From Pirellulaceae bacterium (lineage in GTDB: Bacteria > Planctomycetota > Planctomycetia > Pirellulales > Pirellulaceae), in assembly GCA_022448645.1 (NCBI GenBank), contig JAKVBZ010000036.1, positions 1-49,047 of the forward strand: a stretch of 49,047 nucleotides of DNA, in the 5' to 3' direction. Below the pieces are notes generated by a model. That model did not search any database. It was given only the letters and a program-made list of their open reading frames with translations, and had not been told where the DNA came from. Position 1 is the first letter of the stretch. Each line of letters begins with the position of its first letter. The translations under genes and the position numbers were made by a program. Positions 17,330 through 26,071 of the stretch are shown here, piece after piece.

Positions 17330-17522
17330 TGAACGGATCGGCTATGTTTGCGATTTTGCCTTCGCCGAAAAACGTCTTATCGATCGTCATGTAAGAAGAT
17401 TTGAGATCCGACCATCGGGCGTTAACAACGAGTTGCCAGACGTTCACGCCACTTCCCTGTTTCATGGTGAATAGGGCGGGAACATTTTGAGACAAGAGTT
17501 GTCTATAGGCCGGACTGAGCAA
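17232..17522 (-). pseudogene. Possible remnant of a small gene
   Basis: A 96-codon minus-strand frame with reasonably natural content (for example GVNVWQLVVNARWSDLKSS and KTFFGEGKIANIADPF) but no ATG; it opens at a TTG. Its 3' end overlaps the 3' end of the phosphoesterase gene on the other strand by about 100 nt, where the sequence is constrained by that gene. No family is recognised. It could be the tail of a decayed gene, a real small gene with an unusual start, or a chance frame. Confidence 0.25.
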
Positions 17523-17638
17523 ATGCTTTTGTCGATACAGCTAGGGCCGCTTTTGATTCAAGTTCGAATATATTGCCACGTTTTCAATTCGAGGCATTGC
17601 GCTGTTCCGGCAACAGCTTAGGCGAATTCGGTCCGGCC

Positions 17639-17657
17639 TTTGTAGGGAACCCACAAA
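17639..17657. terminator. Bulged inverted repeat downstream of YpmS-like gene
   Basis: TTTGT-A-GGG at 17639-17647 pairs with CCC-ACAAA at 17650-17657, leaving one bulged A and a tight turn. It lies 10 nt beyond the stop of the minus-strand gene at 17667. No T-run follows on the minus strand, so an intrinsic terminator is only possible. Confidence 0.25.
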
Positions 17658-17666
17658 AGTTCCACG

Positions 17667-18422
17667 TCATGACGCATCCGATTTTACCGTGTGATCCACA
17701 TCGCCATTCTCAGTTTCCTGATTCTCCTCATGCATCTCAGGATCACTCTCCGTGCGACCCGACAAAAAGACTTCTCCATTTTGCAGTTCGATCGTGTCCA
17801 GGTGAAGTAGATGCTGCAGTTCATCGATATGGGTGGGAATCGTCACCAGGGCAACAGGATCAGAATTCATATTTGCCCAACGAAGTTCCACTTCGGCTCG
17901 ACCGGCAAAGTAGCTCACCGTATTGAGCACTTGCACGAGCGGAACAGGGATAACGCCTGCTCGAGCCGATTGGATATGGACTGCTACAACATTCGGTGTG
18001 TTAGTGAGCTGAATGTCAATTTCGAGTGACAGGATGGTGCTGGTGGGTGGATCCTTATACCAGCATGCCAAACGCATACAATCCGCTTCGATGGCCACCC
18101 GTGGATTCTGAAATTCAGGTGGCACCAGATCGGGAAATTTCGTCTCTAAATCCGTCGCCAACCAGCCATTGATCTGCTGTGCGGTGAACGTAGCTTGCCA
18201 AGTCCCTGTTCGACGAGCACTGTTGTGCAATTGTAAAACTTCTCGTTCCAGATTATCTCCTTCCTCAGCTTGGGCTTCTGCGTCGGTGGCCATCGCTACC
18301 AGATAGAATTCGGGCTCTTTTTGTGAAGCATAATGTGCGCAGGCCAACAACACACCACAGCCAACCAACACGAACGTGGCGATGATCAAGATGAATCGGA
18401 ACCAGCTACGCCGACGTTTCAT
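17667..18422 (-). CDS. Membrane-anchored conserved hypothetical (YpmS/DUF2140-like)
   Basis: A 251-residue protein with a basic N-terminus (MKRRRSW) and one membrane span at about 8-30, so most of it lies outside the cytoplasm. The segment FTAQQINGWLATDLETKFP resembles the FNxxQLNxWL region of YpmS-type proteins, where a lipid-binding-like beta-barrel follows a single N-terminal anchor. The later strands (TILSLEIDIQLTN, VVAVHIQSARAGVIPVPL) fit that plan. The acidic tail EMHEENQETENGD is not conserved. ATG 18422 has AGGTG upstream; an in-frame TTG at 18431 is less likely. It is divided from tyrS by a terminator-like hairpin. A role in envelope lipid handling is a guess from fold resemblance. 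Confidence 0.72.
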   Translation of the reverse strand: MKRRRSWFRFILIIATFVLVGCGVLLACAHYASQKEPEFYLVAMATDAEAQAEEGDNLEREVLQLHNSARRTGTWQATFTAQQINGWLATDLETKFPDLVPPEFQNPRVAIEADCMRLACWYKDPPTSTILSLEIDIQLTNTPNVVAVHIQSARAGVIPVPLVQVLNTVSYFAGRAEVELRWANMNSDPVALVTIPTHIDELQHLLHLDTIELQNGEVFLSGRTESDPEMHEENQETENGDVDHTVKSDAS

Positions 18423-18485
18423 AGCGGACAATCACCTGATTCAAGTCTTATTTGATTCGTTTCCGGTAGTGTGACAATTCGTGTA

Positions 18486-18520
18486 TTTTCTTGCAAGAAA
18501 GATATTCCCCCTGGAGGGAA
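18486..18520 (-). terminator. Probable intrinsic terminator after tyrS
   Basis: On the minus strand, just beyond the tyrS stop, TTCCC-TCCAG-GGGAA forms a hairpin (18505-18520) followed by the T-rich stretch ATCTTTCTT. The next bases form a perfect 14-nt palindrome TTTCTTGCAAGAAA at 18487-18500, which could also be an operator for the gene at 17667-18422. Confidence 0.5.
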
Positions 18521-18529
18521 AGCAATCGA

Positions 18530-19825
18530 CTAGTCGGCGAAGCGCAACAGCGCGTATTTTTTCTTGCCAGACCGCAGTATGATGATCGATTGGCCCACCA
18601 GATCGTTCACAGTGATCCGAGTTTCTATATCGGCGACGCGACGATTGTTGACGTAACCACCACCCTGTTCTACGGTCGTACGAGCCTTACTTTTGCTGGC
18701 CGCCAGACCGGACTCAACCAACGCGTCCACGATCGTTAAACCGTCGCCGTCAAGTCTGTTTTTGGCGACCGTACAGCTGGGAACATCGGCAAATATTTCT
18801 GCAAGCTGTTCCTCCGGAAAGTCAGGTCCGATTTCCCCGCCGAACATGGCAGCGGTGGCGCGTTCGGCAGCGGCCAGACCATCACTTCCGTGGACGAGTT
18901 GGGTTAACGATTCGGCCAAGCGTTTTTGGCTTTCGCGTAGATGAGGTTGCGACTCTCGCGCCCTGTCCAAGACGTCGATTTCTTCGCGGTCGATTTCCGT
19001 TAGCATGCGCAAACAGGTCCCGGCGTCCGCGTCATCGACGTTGATCCAGTATTGGTAGAACGCATAAGGGCTGGTGCGTTCTGGGGCCAACCATACCGTC
19101 CCGGTTTCGGTTTTTCCCATCTTGGTACCATCTTCTTTGGTCAACAAAGGGGATGTCATACCGTACAGCTGGGCGCCTCGTAGGCGGCGCCCCAAATCGA
19201 TACCAGCAGTGATGTTTCCCCACTGGTCACTACCTCCCACTTGCAACTCACAGTCATGGTTCTCGTGCAGGTAGACAAAGTCATAGGCCTGTAGCAACAT
19301 ATAGCTAAATTCCGTGTAACTGATGCCTCCGTCATCGCGCTGCAGGCGACTTTTCACGGAGTCTTTAGCGAGCATCACGTTCACGGGGAAGCATTTGCCG
19401 ACGTCGCGGAGAAACTCAAGGTAGCCAAACGACTTCATCCAGTCGTAGTTATTCACTAACACGGCGGAATGGGCTCCTGCGTCAAAGTCTAGGATTTTTC
19501 GCATTTGCGATTCGATCCCAGCAACGTTGCGTTGCAGGTCGTCGACTGACAGTAGATTACGTTCTTCGCTCTTGCCACTCGGATCCCCGATCATTCCCGT
19601 TGCGCCACCGACTAGGACTATCGGTTTGTGCCCCGCTTGTTGAAAGCGTCGCATGGTCGCCAATTGTAACAGGCTACCTACGTGTAAGCTTTCAGCTGTA
19701 GGATCGAAGCCCACATAGAACGTTCGCGATTCCTTCGCCAGCCACGAAGCAAGATTGTTTTCGTCCGTGGTTTGATGGATCAGTCCACGCCAGCTCAATT
19801 CCTGGTGGATGTTTTTTATCGCCAC
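18530..19825 (-). CDS. tyrS: Tyrosyl-tRNA synthetase
   Basis: Charges tRNA-Tyr with tyrosine; class I synthetase, cytoplasmic. Length 431 is normal. The HIGH signature appears as HVGS in LHVGSLLQLA near residue 48, and the KMSKS loop as KMGK in DGTKMGKTETG. Tyrosine-binding segments FYVGFDPTAESLH, FSYMLLQAYDF and GGSDQWGN are intact, and the C-terminal S4-like RNA-binding domain includes ASKSKARTTVEQGGGYVNNRR. The start is GTG 19825; an alternative would be internal. It begins 10 nt before the ispD stop (19816), so the genes overlap and are translationally coupled. A terminator-like hairpin follows. Confidence 0.97.
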   Translation of the reverse strand: MAIKNIHQELSWRGLIHQTTDENNLASWLAKESRTFYVGFDPTAESLHVGSLLQLATMRRFQQAGHKPIVLVGGATGMIGDPSGKSEERNLLSVDDLQRNVAGIESQMRKILDFDAGAHSAVLVNNYDWMKSFGYLEFLRDVGKCFPVNVMLAKDSVKSRLQRDDGGISYTEFSYMLLQAYDFVYLHENHDCELQVGGSDQWGNITAGIDLGRRLRGAQLYGMTSPLLTKEDGTKMGKTETGTVWLAPERTSPYAFYQYWINVDDADAGTCLRMLTEIDREEIDVLDRARESQPHLRESQKRLAESLTQLVHGSDGLAAAERATAAMFGGEIGPDFPEEQLAEIFADVPSCTVAKNRLDGDGLTIVDALVESGLAASKSKARTTVEQGGGYVNNRRVADIETRITVNDLVGQSIIILRSGKKKYALLRFAD

Positions 19826-20574
19826 AAGTCATCATCCGCAAAGGGATGTCCTGAATTCTTAAGTTTCGGTTTGGGAAGGGCTTTTAAGGCGTGTTGCGCC
19901 AGCCGCAGGTCTTCCCTGGTAGTGATTTTGAAGTTGATGGAGGAGCCAGGGACGATCGTGACTGGGTGACCAAGCTGTTCGACAAGTTGTGCGTCGTCGG
20001 TGGCTGATAGATTTCCACGTTGTGCGTAAGCCTGTACAAGCAGTTCTCGCTTAAAGACTTGGGGCGTTTGAGCTTCCCAGACATCACTGCGGTCCACGGT
20101 TTCTGAAATTGTCTGATCAGAACCCGCACGTTTCAAGGTCCCCGCGACAGGAACTGCAAAGATGGCCGCACCACTTTTCTCGGCAGCCGAAAAGATGGTG
20201 CTGATCCATTCGTCCACCATACAAGGCCGAGCTGCATCGTGAACTGCCACGAAATCAATGTCTGGTTTCACACGCTCCAATGCGTTGGCTATCGAATCCG
20301 CACGCTGTGCACCACCGTCCACGACTTCCACACCAAGAATGGCTACATTGGCACCGAACTTGAACATGAAGTCTTCGCGATCTTCGGGAGCGACGACCAC
20401 GAGCACTTGTTTAACATCGTCGCGATTGAGAAATTTTTCGGCCGAATGCAACCAGACCGCGCGCTGATCCAAAATCGCGAATGGCTTCTTGTAATGTTTG
20501 TCATGAAACCGGCTGCTCTTCCCAGCCGCCGGTAAAATCGCTGCGAAATTGGCCACAAGAGGGGGTCCTTTCAT
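19816..20574 (-). CDS. ispD: 2-C-methyl-D-erythritol 4-phosphate cytidylyltransferase
   Basis: IspD transfers CMP to methylerythritol 4-phosphate in the MEP isoprenoid pathway. The protein has the nucleotide-binding opening AILPAAGKSSRF, then LVVVAPEDRED, the conserved VAVHDAARPC, the VWEAQTPQVF strand that lines the active site, and SATDDAQLVE. Length (252) is near the family norm of 225-235, with a 15-residue extra tail rich in Lys/Pro. Start ATG 20574 precedes MKGPPLVANFAAILP; the real start could be a few codons later. The 3' end overlaps the tyrS start by 10 nt. No ispF or other MEP gene is nearby. Confidence 0.95.
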   Translation of the reverse strand: MKGPPLVANFAAILPAAGKSSRFHDKHYKKPFAILDQRAVWLHSAEKFLNRDDVKQVLVVVAPEDREDFMFKFGANVAILGVEVVDGGAQRADSIANALERVKPDIDFVAVHDAARPCMVDEWISTIFSAAEKSGAAIFAVPVAGTLKRAGSDQTISETVDRSDVWEAQTPQVFKRELLVQAYAQRGNLSATDDAQLVEQLGHPVTIVPGSSINFKITTREDLRLAQHALKALPKPKLKNSGHPFADDDLWR

Positions 20575-20722
20575 GATGGATGTGGACGACTATCCATCGT
20601 AAGCCTTGGCCACGGCCTCGCCAAGGGTAACCCTGTTTCATAGGCCAGCCGCTGTGGTCGGGTAAACGCCGCTCTCTTGAGCCGAACGTGCAGCACCGTT
20701 GGCTCAGGCGTTCGGCATGAGA

Positions 20723-22132
20723 TCATTTGGTTATGTCTTCTACCAGGAGGACTCGAAGATCACATACGTTGGTGTGTGTAGGACCGGATAGGATTAGACC
20801 ATCCAGCGGCTCAAAGAAACCGTACGCGTCGTTCCTGCGGAGATATTCTGAGATGTTGAGATTCTGTTCGATGGTACGACGGACCATGTCGGTGTCGATC
20901 ACCGCACCTGCCGCGTCCGTGGGCCCATCCTCTCCATCGGTCCCACCCGAGAGCAAAACGATGGAAGCTGGGAATGGAGTCGGTTCTGCTCCAGCTGTTG
21001 AATCAGATTGCACTTTTTTGACGATCGTATCCAATGCAGCCAATACCAGCTGTTGATTCCGACCTCCGCGCCCTCGCTGAGATTCCTCAACCAGTTGAAC
21101 GACTGGCTCGCCACCGGTGATCAAGCAATTCGGGCCACTTTGGTGGAGCATGTCCATGGCCAAGTTGGCGAGATGAGAGCCAACGTCTTCGGCTAGTCCT
21201 TCTGACCGATCGGCTGTTGTCATGGCATGACGATAGCCCAATTTTTCGGCATGTGCACCGGCCGCCTCGACCGCGACAGCGTTGTTACCTAGTACGATAT
21301 TCGTCACTTGTGTGATGCCAAAGTTGGAGCCTTGAGTTGCACCGTCCGACTTTTTTTTCCGCAAGAAATCCACCACTGCGGCGGGAACACTGCTTGCGGT
21401 AGTCGAAAACTGATCGATGACCTTGAGAGCAGCTTGCGGAGTCGACATGTCGGTGACCGTTGGCCCGGAGGCGATGGCATCCAAAGGATCTCCCAGTACA
21501 TCGGAGATGATGAGCGATATCAGTCGTCCAGAACCACAAGCCCTTGCCAGTCCGCCACCCTTAATGGCACTTATTTGTTTACGAACGATGTTCAGCTGTT
21601 CGATGTTGGCACCCGCCGCACTCAAGCTCTTGGTGACTGCTTGTTTGTCCGCCAAACTGATTCCCACGGCCGGTGCAGGCATTAGGGCGGAGCCACCACC
21701 GGATATCAAACAAAGACACAGATCCTGTGGTCCTAGCGAGGTGGCTAATTCCAGTATCTTTTGAGTCCCTTCGACTCCGGCGGGCGTTGGTTCGTTAACG
21801 CCTGCTGGTCGAGCCCCGTGTAAGTGAATGAATGAAAGTTCTCTCACGCAATCGGCCGGTACATTGACCCAACCCGTGAGCTGTTTCGCGGTAGCTAACT
21901 GTGTTCCTAAAGCTTCTTCGAGTCCGGCTGCCATACCAGCGCCCGCTTTGCCAGCGCCCACTACCACGATGCGCTGCACTTTATTCAGGTCGATCACTTC
22001 ATTTCCAATGAGTAACCGATTTCCTTCGACCTGTATGTTGTCGCGCACAAGTTGGTCACTGCGCACCGCGTCCACACCAGCCTGCCAGATGTCGAGCGCG
22101 TCACGACGTAGCTTCGCATGGATAGGTGACAT
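20723..22132 (-). CDS. Glycerate 2-kinase (DUF4147 / GckA type)
   Basis: A 469-residue kinase that converts D-glycerate to 2-phosphoglycerate, as in the serine/glyoxylate routes of many bacteria. The N-terminal half has VVVGAGKAGAGMA (residues about 56-68) with its conserved Lys, and LCLISGGGSALMPAP near 140. The C-terminal MOFRL domain is recognisable by VLLSGGTDGEDGPTDAAGA, which ends the active-site cleft. GLILSGPTHTNVCDLRVLLV is the usual tail. Length is usual for the class. Start ATG 22132. It lies 37 nt after the stop of the large secreted gene at 22170-24965 on the same strand. It may form part of photorespiratory-like or glyoxylate metabolism, but no linked gene confirms this. Confidence 0.9.
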   Translation of the reverse strand: MSPIHAKLRRDALDIWQAGVDAVRSDQLVRDNIQVEGNRLLIGNEVIDLNKVQRIVVVGAGKAGAGMAAGLEEALGTQLATAKQLTGWVNVPADCVRELSFIHLHGARPAGVNEPTPAGVEGTQKILELATSLGPQDLCLCLISGGGSALMPAPAVGISLADKQAVTKSLSAAGANIEQLNIVRKQISAIKGGGLARACGSGRLISLIISDVLGDPLDAIASGPTVTDMSTPQAALKVIDQFSTTASSVPAAVVDFLRKKKSDGATQGSNFGITQVTNIVLGNNAVAVEAAGAHAEKLGYRHAMTTADRSEGLAEDVGSHLANLAMDMLHQSGPNCLITGGEPVVQLVEESQRGRGGRNQQLVLAALDTIVKKVQSDSTAGAEPTPFPASIVLLSGGTDGEDGPTDAAGAVIDTDMVRRTIEQNLNISEYLRRNDAYGFFEPLDGLILSGPTHTNVCDLRVLLVEDITK

Positions 22133-22169
22133 ATTTGGTCAGAAGGAGTGAGGTTTTCGGCGTGTTCAG

Positions 22170-24965
22170 CTAACGCAGTGCTGGGGGTGGGAGCATCTGC
22201 CGCAAATGGATTGCTTGATGCAGGGTGTGGTCGTTGGCAGGTGAATATGGAATGGGGTGCACGGCAACGTCGTCGACAAAGACATCTCCAACACCAGTCA
22301 TGGAAAAGACAGCTCTCAATTCTCCGGAAGCGTCGGCGGTGCGGTAAAGCACAAATGGTTGCCAGCCGTCCGTTGTCGAGACGCGAAGTCCCATACCGGT
22401 GCCTCCCACGGAATCGGAAACCACGAAACCATCACGACTCCTCGTAATCTCTCCGTCGACCATGATCCACCCTTGTATCTTAACCAATTGTCCCGGTTGG
22501 GTGGTCACAGCAGCGCTTCGAACGGTCACCGGTGCTATGGCCACCAAGGGATCTTCTTTATCTGGTCGTCGGGTCAACGTACGAATGTGTAGTGAGTAGT
22601 TCCCAGATTTTTTTGTCTGTGGTGAAAGCTCTATGTCACCATAAACAGTGGCAACTGATGTGATTTCTTGTTGCCAGCCATTCTGGATCATGTGGGACAA
22701 GCTTTCAAAATCACCAGCTGCCAATAGATTGTCACCCTCTCCGGCCATTGCCACTCGCTGAGTCATTTCCCAGTGTAAGGGAAGTGTTTGGAAATGCATC
22801 AACAGCGGACTGGCTACCGGCCAGCGGAAGCGCCCTGAGGCTTGTTCCCAGGTAGCACGTCGCACTTGACTTAACTGCAGGATAGCTTGGTTGGCATATT
22901 CGGTACTGGCTTTGTAATCACCCGATTGAAAAAGTTGTTGGCACTGCGCCAGTGTGGAACGAGCTGAATTCAGTGTTGCGTCAACGCTGGGAGCTTTGGC
23001 CCCCGGGCCGGCAAGTTGCAGGATCGTCGATTCGGTAGTCGTTGACAGATGCGTTGCAATGTCGTGGGCGAAGCGGGCGCGACGCACGCGCTGTTCGGCG
23101 AGCTGCCGTGTGAGTTGGCGGATGACGAGTGGATCTTGTGTCATGACGATGGCACTCGTAAGGCTGAAATCATTCAGAGTCACACGCATACCACCAGCGA
23201 CTCGCTTGCGACGTAATGGTTTCAACCGGGAAGACGTGATCAAGAATGGTTCGCTGGAGTCCGGAACTCCTGGAATGACAAACGAAATGGTTTGTGTATT
23301 CGAGGCACCAGCGGCGAATTGACTGTGAGGAACATAACGAATGGGCAACACCAGGTGCGAACGATCTAGCCCCAGTACGGTCACATGAACTTGAGGATCA
23401 CTGGTGGCAACGGAAGCCACTATTTTCCCAGCGGCGGCCCACGGAGCAATGAGTTCCAGATCTTGGTTCAGCAATCCCAGTGCTGCTGCCCGCCCGCTGA
23501 TTTCTGGATGGGGAGACACCGGATGGTGGGAAGCAAAACACAGTCCCCGTGCGCCCGATGCGATGAGTGTATAAGCCAGCAGCTTTAACTGGTCAGGGTC
23601 CACTGTAATCTCTTCGGATGACGACATCCCCATGCTCTGCCATTGTTGCAACAAGGCGGGTGCAATGTCGGTCTGCAGGGCTGCCCATACGGGAGTCCAA
23701 GGGCCGGCCAAGCCTCGCTGTTCGGCTAACCAGGGACCGTATTCGCGCAAATCGAACGACGTGTGAAGCGTGTCGCGCCCGACGAGCAGTAAATTGGCGT
23801 GGCGGCTAAAACGACGGTGTTCACTGCGAACATTACAGATGACTGGGCGAGCTGAAACGGGATCTGCGCCACGGACGGCATTGGCCAATTGTCGTGTGGC
23901 GTCGAGATCGGTTCCGACCAAACGGTGGCCTAAATCCCATGCCAGTACGCAATTGAATTCTGGTCCAATCTGCTGCGTGCGGTCGGTGTTTGGTGGAGGA
24001 GCTACCAGCCAGATTCCATGCTCACTGGCAGACGTGAGCTGCTGCGGTGTTGGCACCATGGGGAGGATGATGCCATCGAATCCTAATGCCTTTGTCAGCT
24101 CAAAGGATTCACCGTGATGTTCCAAAAGTCGAGGAAAAAGGGGGCGGCCACCGGCAACCAAAACAGAACCTTCTAGACGTGCCGTATCGATCCTTCCACG
24201 GTCAAAAGTAAGTGTTTCGTCGGCGAAATTTGTGGAGAGGTTGGATTCCTGAGGCTCTTTGCGAGTCCACGCAGCCAGACCTGCTCGCAGTTGCGAAGTA
24301 TCGACTTGAGAAACAGATACCAGGTCGTCGATCAGCACGCTTGTAGAACCAGCGCCCCCATATACATTCAACACCGCCATATCGAGAAACGCTTCACGTT
24401 CGTCGACCTGTGGCCCAAGCTGCGCTCGTAACTGCTGGGTGGCTCGACGCACCAGCGTCGGCACATTACGGAGCACGAGTTGCTCCCATTCTCCAACCTG
24501 GCTGTAACTTGATCCGCGGATCCAAGTGGTTAGCGGTTGCTGAGTGTGGGGATCGAGGTTACGGGGAAACACCACCCTTGTCAAAAGCTGGAGACCTGGT
24601 CGGTTGGACTTGATCCATACGGACAGCTGCAATTCAGGAATGATACGTGCTGGGCTAATAGGGTGGCTGTAATAAACATAGGTACCAGGAGCCGCCTGGA
24701 TATGGATCCATTCGCTGCCTTGGCCAGAATGGAACTCTGTTGAGATTCGTTTATGCTGCAAAGGTCGAACTTGACAGTCGGCTCCTGCGGCGCGCCAAGA
24801 GGTTTCGGGAGTTTCGAAGTCGTCCAAGATGAATTCGGCGGCGCACGATGTTCTTGGAGACATTCTGCCCAGTGACAGATCCAAGAACAGTGATCCCCAC
24901 AGGGAAGCTGTCAGAAGGCATCCCAGCCGCACGAATCGCACTAGCCCCGGTAAGCGGCCGGACAT
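22170..24965 (-). CDS. Very large secreted hypothetical protein
   Basis: A 931-residue protein with a signal peptide whose hydrophobic core runs FVRLGCLLTASLWGSLFL. After cleavage comes FILDDFETPETSWR and a roughly 200-residue beta-rich region resembling carbohydrate-binding or laminin-G-type folds. A central part (about 300-500) has GFDGIILPMVPTPQQLTSASEHGIWLVAPP, which looks like a (beta/alpha)8 glycosidase barrel, but I find no confident catalytic pair. The end (DADFES-like GDFESLSHMIQNGWQQE and VKIQGWIMVDGEI) is a second beta-sandwich of CBM type. ATG 24965 is chosen because it directly precedes the signal peptide; ATG 25031 would add 22 residues. Probably a glycan-interacting surface protein. 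Function unknown. Confidence 0.8.
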   Translation of the reverse strand: MSGRLPGLVRFVRLGCLLTASLWGSLFLDLSLGRMSPRTSCAAEFILDDFETPETSWRAAGADCQVRPLQHKRISTEFHSGQGSEWIHIQAAPGTYVYYSHPISPARIIPELQLSVWIKSNRPGLQLLTRVVFPRNLDPHTQQPLTTWIRGSSYSQVGEWEQLVLRNVPTLVRRATQQLRAQLGPQVDEREAFLDMAVLNVYGGAGSTSVLIDDLVSVSQVDTSQLRAGLAAWTRKEPQESNLSTNFADETLTFDRGRIDTARLEGSVLVAGGRPLFPRLLEHHGESFELTKALGFDGIILPMVPTPQQLTSASEHGIWLVAPPPNTDRTQQIGPEFNCVLAWDLGHRLVGTDLDATRQLANAVRGADPVSARPVICNVRSEHRRFSRHANLLLVGRDTLHTSFDLREYGPWLAEQRGLAGPWTPVWAALQTDIAPALLQQWQSMGMSSSEEITVDPDQLKLLAYTLIASGARGLCFASHHPVSPHPEISGRAAALGLLNQDLELIAPWAAAGKIVASVATSDPQVHVTVLGLDRSHLVLPIRYVPHSQFAAGASNTQTISFVIPGVPDSSEPFLITSSRLKPLRRKRVAGGMRVTLNDFSLTSAIVMTQDPLVIRQLTRQLAEQRVRRARFAHDIATHLSTTTESTILQLAGPGAKAPSVDATLNSARSTLAQCQQLFQSGDYKASTEYANQAILQLSQVRRATWEQASGRFRWPVASPLLMHFQTLPLHWEMTQRVAMAGEGDNLLAAGDFESLSHMIQNGWQQEITSVATVYGDIELSPQTKKSGNYSLHIRTLTRRPDKEDPLVAIAPVTVRSAAVTTQPGQLVKIQGWIMVDGEITRSRDGFVVSDSVGGTGMGLRVSTTDGWQPFVLYRTADASGELRAVFSMTGVGDVFVDDVAVHPIPYSPANDHTLHQAIHLRQMLPPPALR

Positions 24966-25312
24966 GGATCGTAGCCACCTACTAACGAGTTTTGAGCATG
25001 TTGCAAAAGAAGGACATATGCATGATTTCATGCGAACGCGTCACCCAGCTTGTGGCAATTTGTCAACAAGAAGCCTTTCTTGTATCGTCGACGTAAGGTG
25101 AGCTTTTACAATGATTTGCGACACGAGGCCAGATCAGGTGTCAATTTCCCAACAACATACACGTTGGGTGTCAGGCGATAGCAATGCGCCTAAATCATTA
25201 TCCGACATCTACTTGTGAAAATGCTGGCAATGATAGCCCTAGTATGGCACGCAGTTCGCAAATGCATGGGAGCACAGAACCAGTGTTATCCACGCTATCT
25301 TTGGGAGCAACC

Positions 25313-25654
25313 ATGACGACAACATCGCGACTTTCCACCGTCAAAAATGAGACATTACCCAATGACGTCGTCAAGTTGGAAGCAGCTGTTGCCCAACTAC
25401 CTGCTGATGTACGAGCTCAGTTTGGTCCGTTGGTCAGCCGGGTTGTGGAAAGCACCTGGAGACGCCGGCGCATTTTGTCGTTGGTTCAAGAAGCACTCAG
25501 CCAACTTCGCCTGGACATGAAATACCTGATGTTCGATCTGGAAGCGACTCGGCGAGAACGTGACTCGTTTCAGTTGGAACTTAGCCAGGGACAGCAGGAA
25601 GAATTCGAATACGACGAGTTTGATCCAGGTGAAGACGACGAGATCGACGAATAA
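25313..25654 (+). CDS. Small acidic-tailed conserved hypothetical protein
   Basis: A 113-residue protein that begins MTTTSRLSTVKNETLPND. The central part, AAVAQLPADVRAQFGPLVSRVVESTWRRRRILSLVQEALSQLRLDMKYLMFDLEATRRERD, is a long helical, probably coiled-coil, segment. The tail is very acidic (EEFEYDEFDPGEDDEIDE). No catalytic motif or membrane span is seen. ATG 25313 is supported by GGGAG 6 nt upstream; an earlier in-frame ATG at 25184 precedes 43 untypical residues. Such basic-helix plus acidic-tail proteins often act as partners or chaperone-like factors, but no assignment is possible here. Confidence 0.7.
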   Translation: MTTTSRLSTVKNETLPNDVVKLEAAVAQLPADVRAQFGPLVSRVVESTWRRRRILSLVQEALSQLRLDMKYLMFDLEATRRERDSFQLELSQGQQEEFEYDEFDPGEDDEIDE

Positions 25655-26071
25655 GTTATTCTAGAGTGAGAGCAGTCCGCGTCGCACAGTCTGCTCGGAC
25701 AACGCCGTGAACATTCTATACTATAGCTATTATTTTCGGGTAATGGCGAGCCAAACCAGATTTTACAATGGGCGAACAACGACAAAACAGGAGGCTCACA
25801 ACCTCCGTCTGATATTCAAGAACGACAATTCACTTCCACCAACAGTCCCCAATATTTCAGACTGGGGCCTCAAGTTACCAACGAGGTAGTGATGCCACAA
25901 AGGTTGGATTCCTGAACGAATTTGCCGGTCTCAAAGGACTTCAACAAGCTGTTTTATGAAACCGTTCTGGGGGTTGTTAGCGTGAGATTGGACACACTGC
26001 GCAGCTAAATAACAATTGTGAACGGGATCCAAAATCAGTATCATGGATAGTTTTAGCTGGTTCGAACGCTT
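25655..26071. other. Intergenic region upstream of the kinase
   Basis: About 415 nt. It contains a small hairpin, GGAGG-CTCACAA-CCTCC, at about 25790-25806. The only frame in it (25707-25889) has no ribosome binding site and poor composition, and I do not call it. Confidence 0.4.

Noticed and set aside
17555..17580. GTTCGAAT stretch resembling a tRNA T-arm
   Set aside because: No acceptor, D or anticodon stems can be folded around it.
25707..25889. 60-residue plus frame before the kinase
   Set aside because: No ribosome binding site and a composition typical of non-coding sequence.
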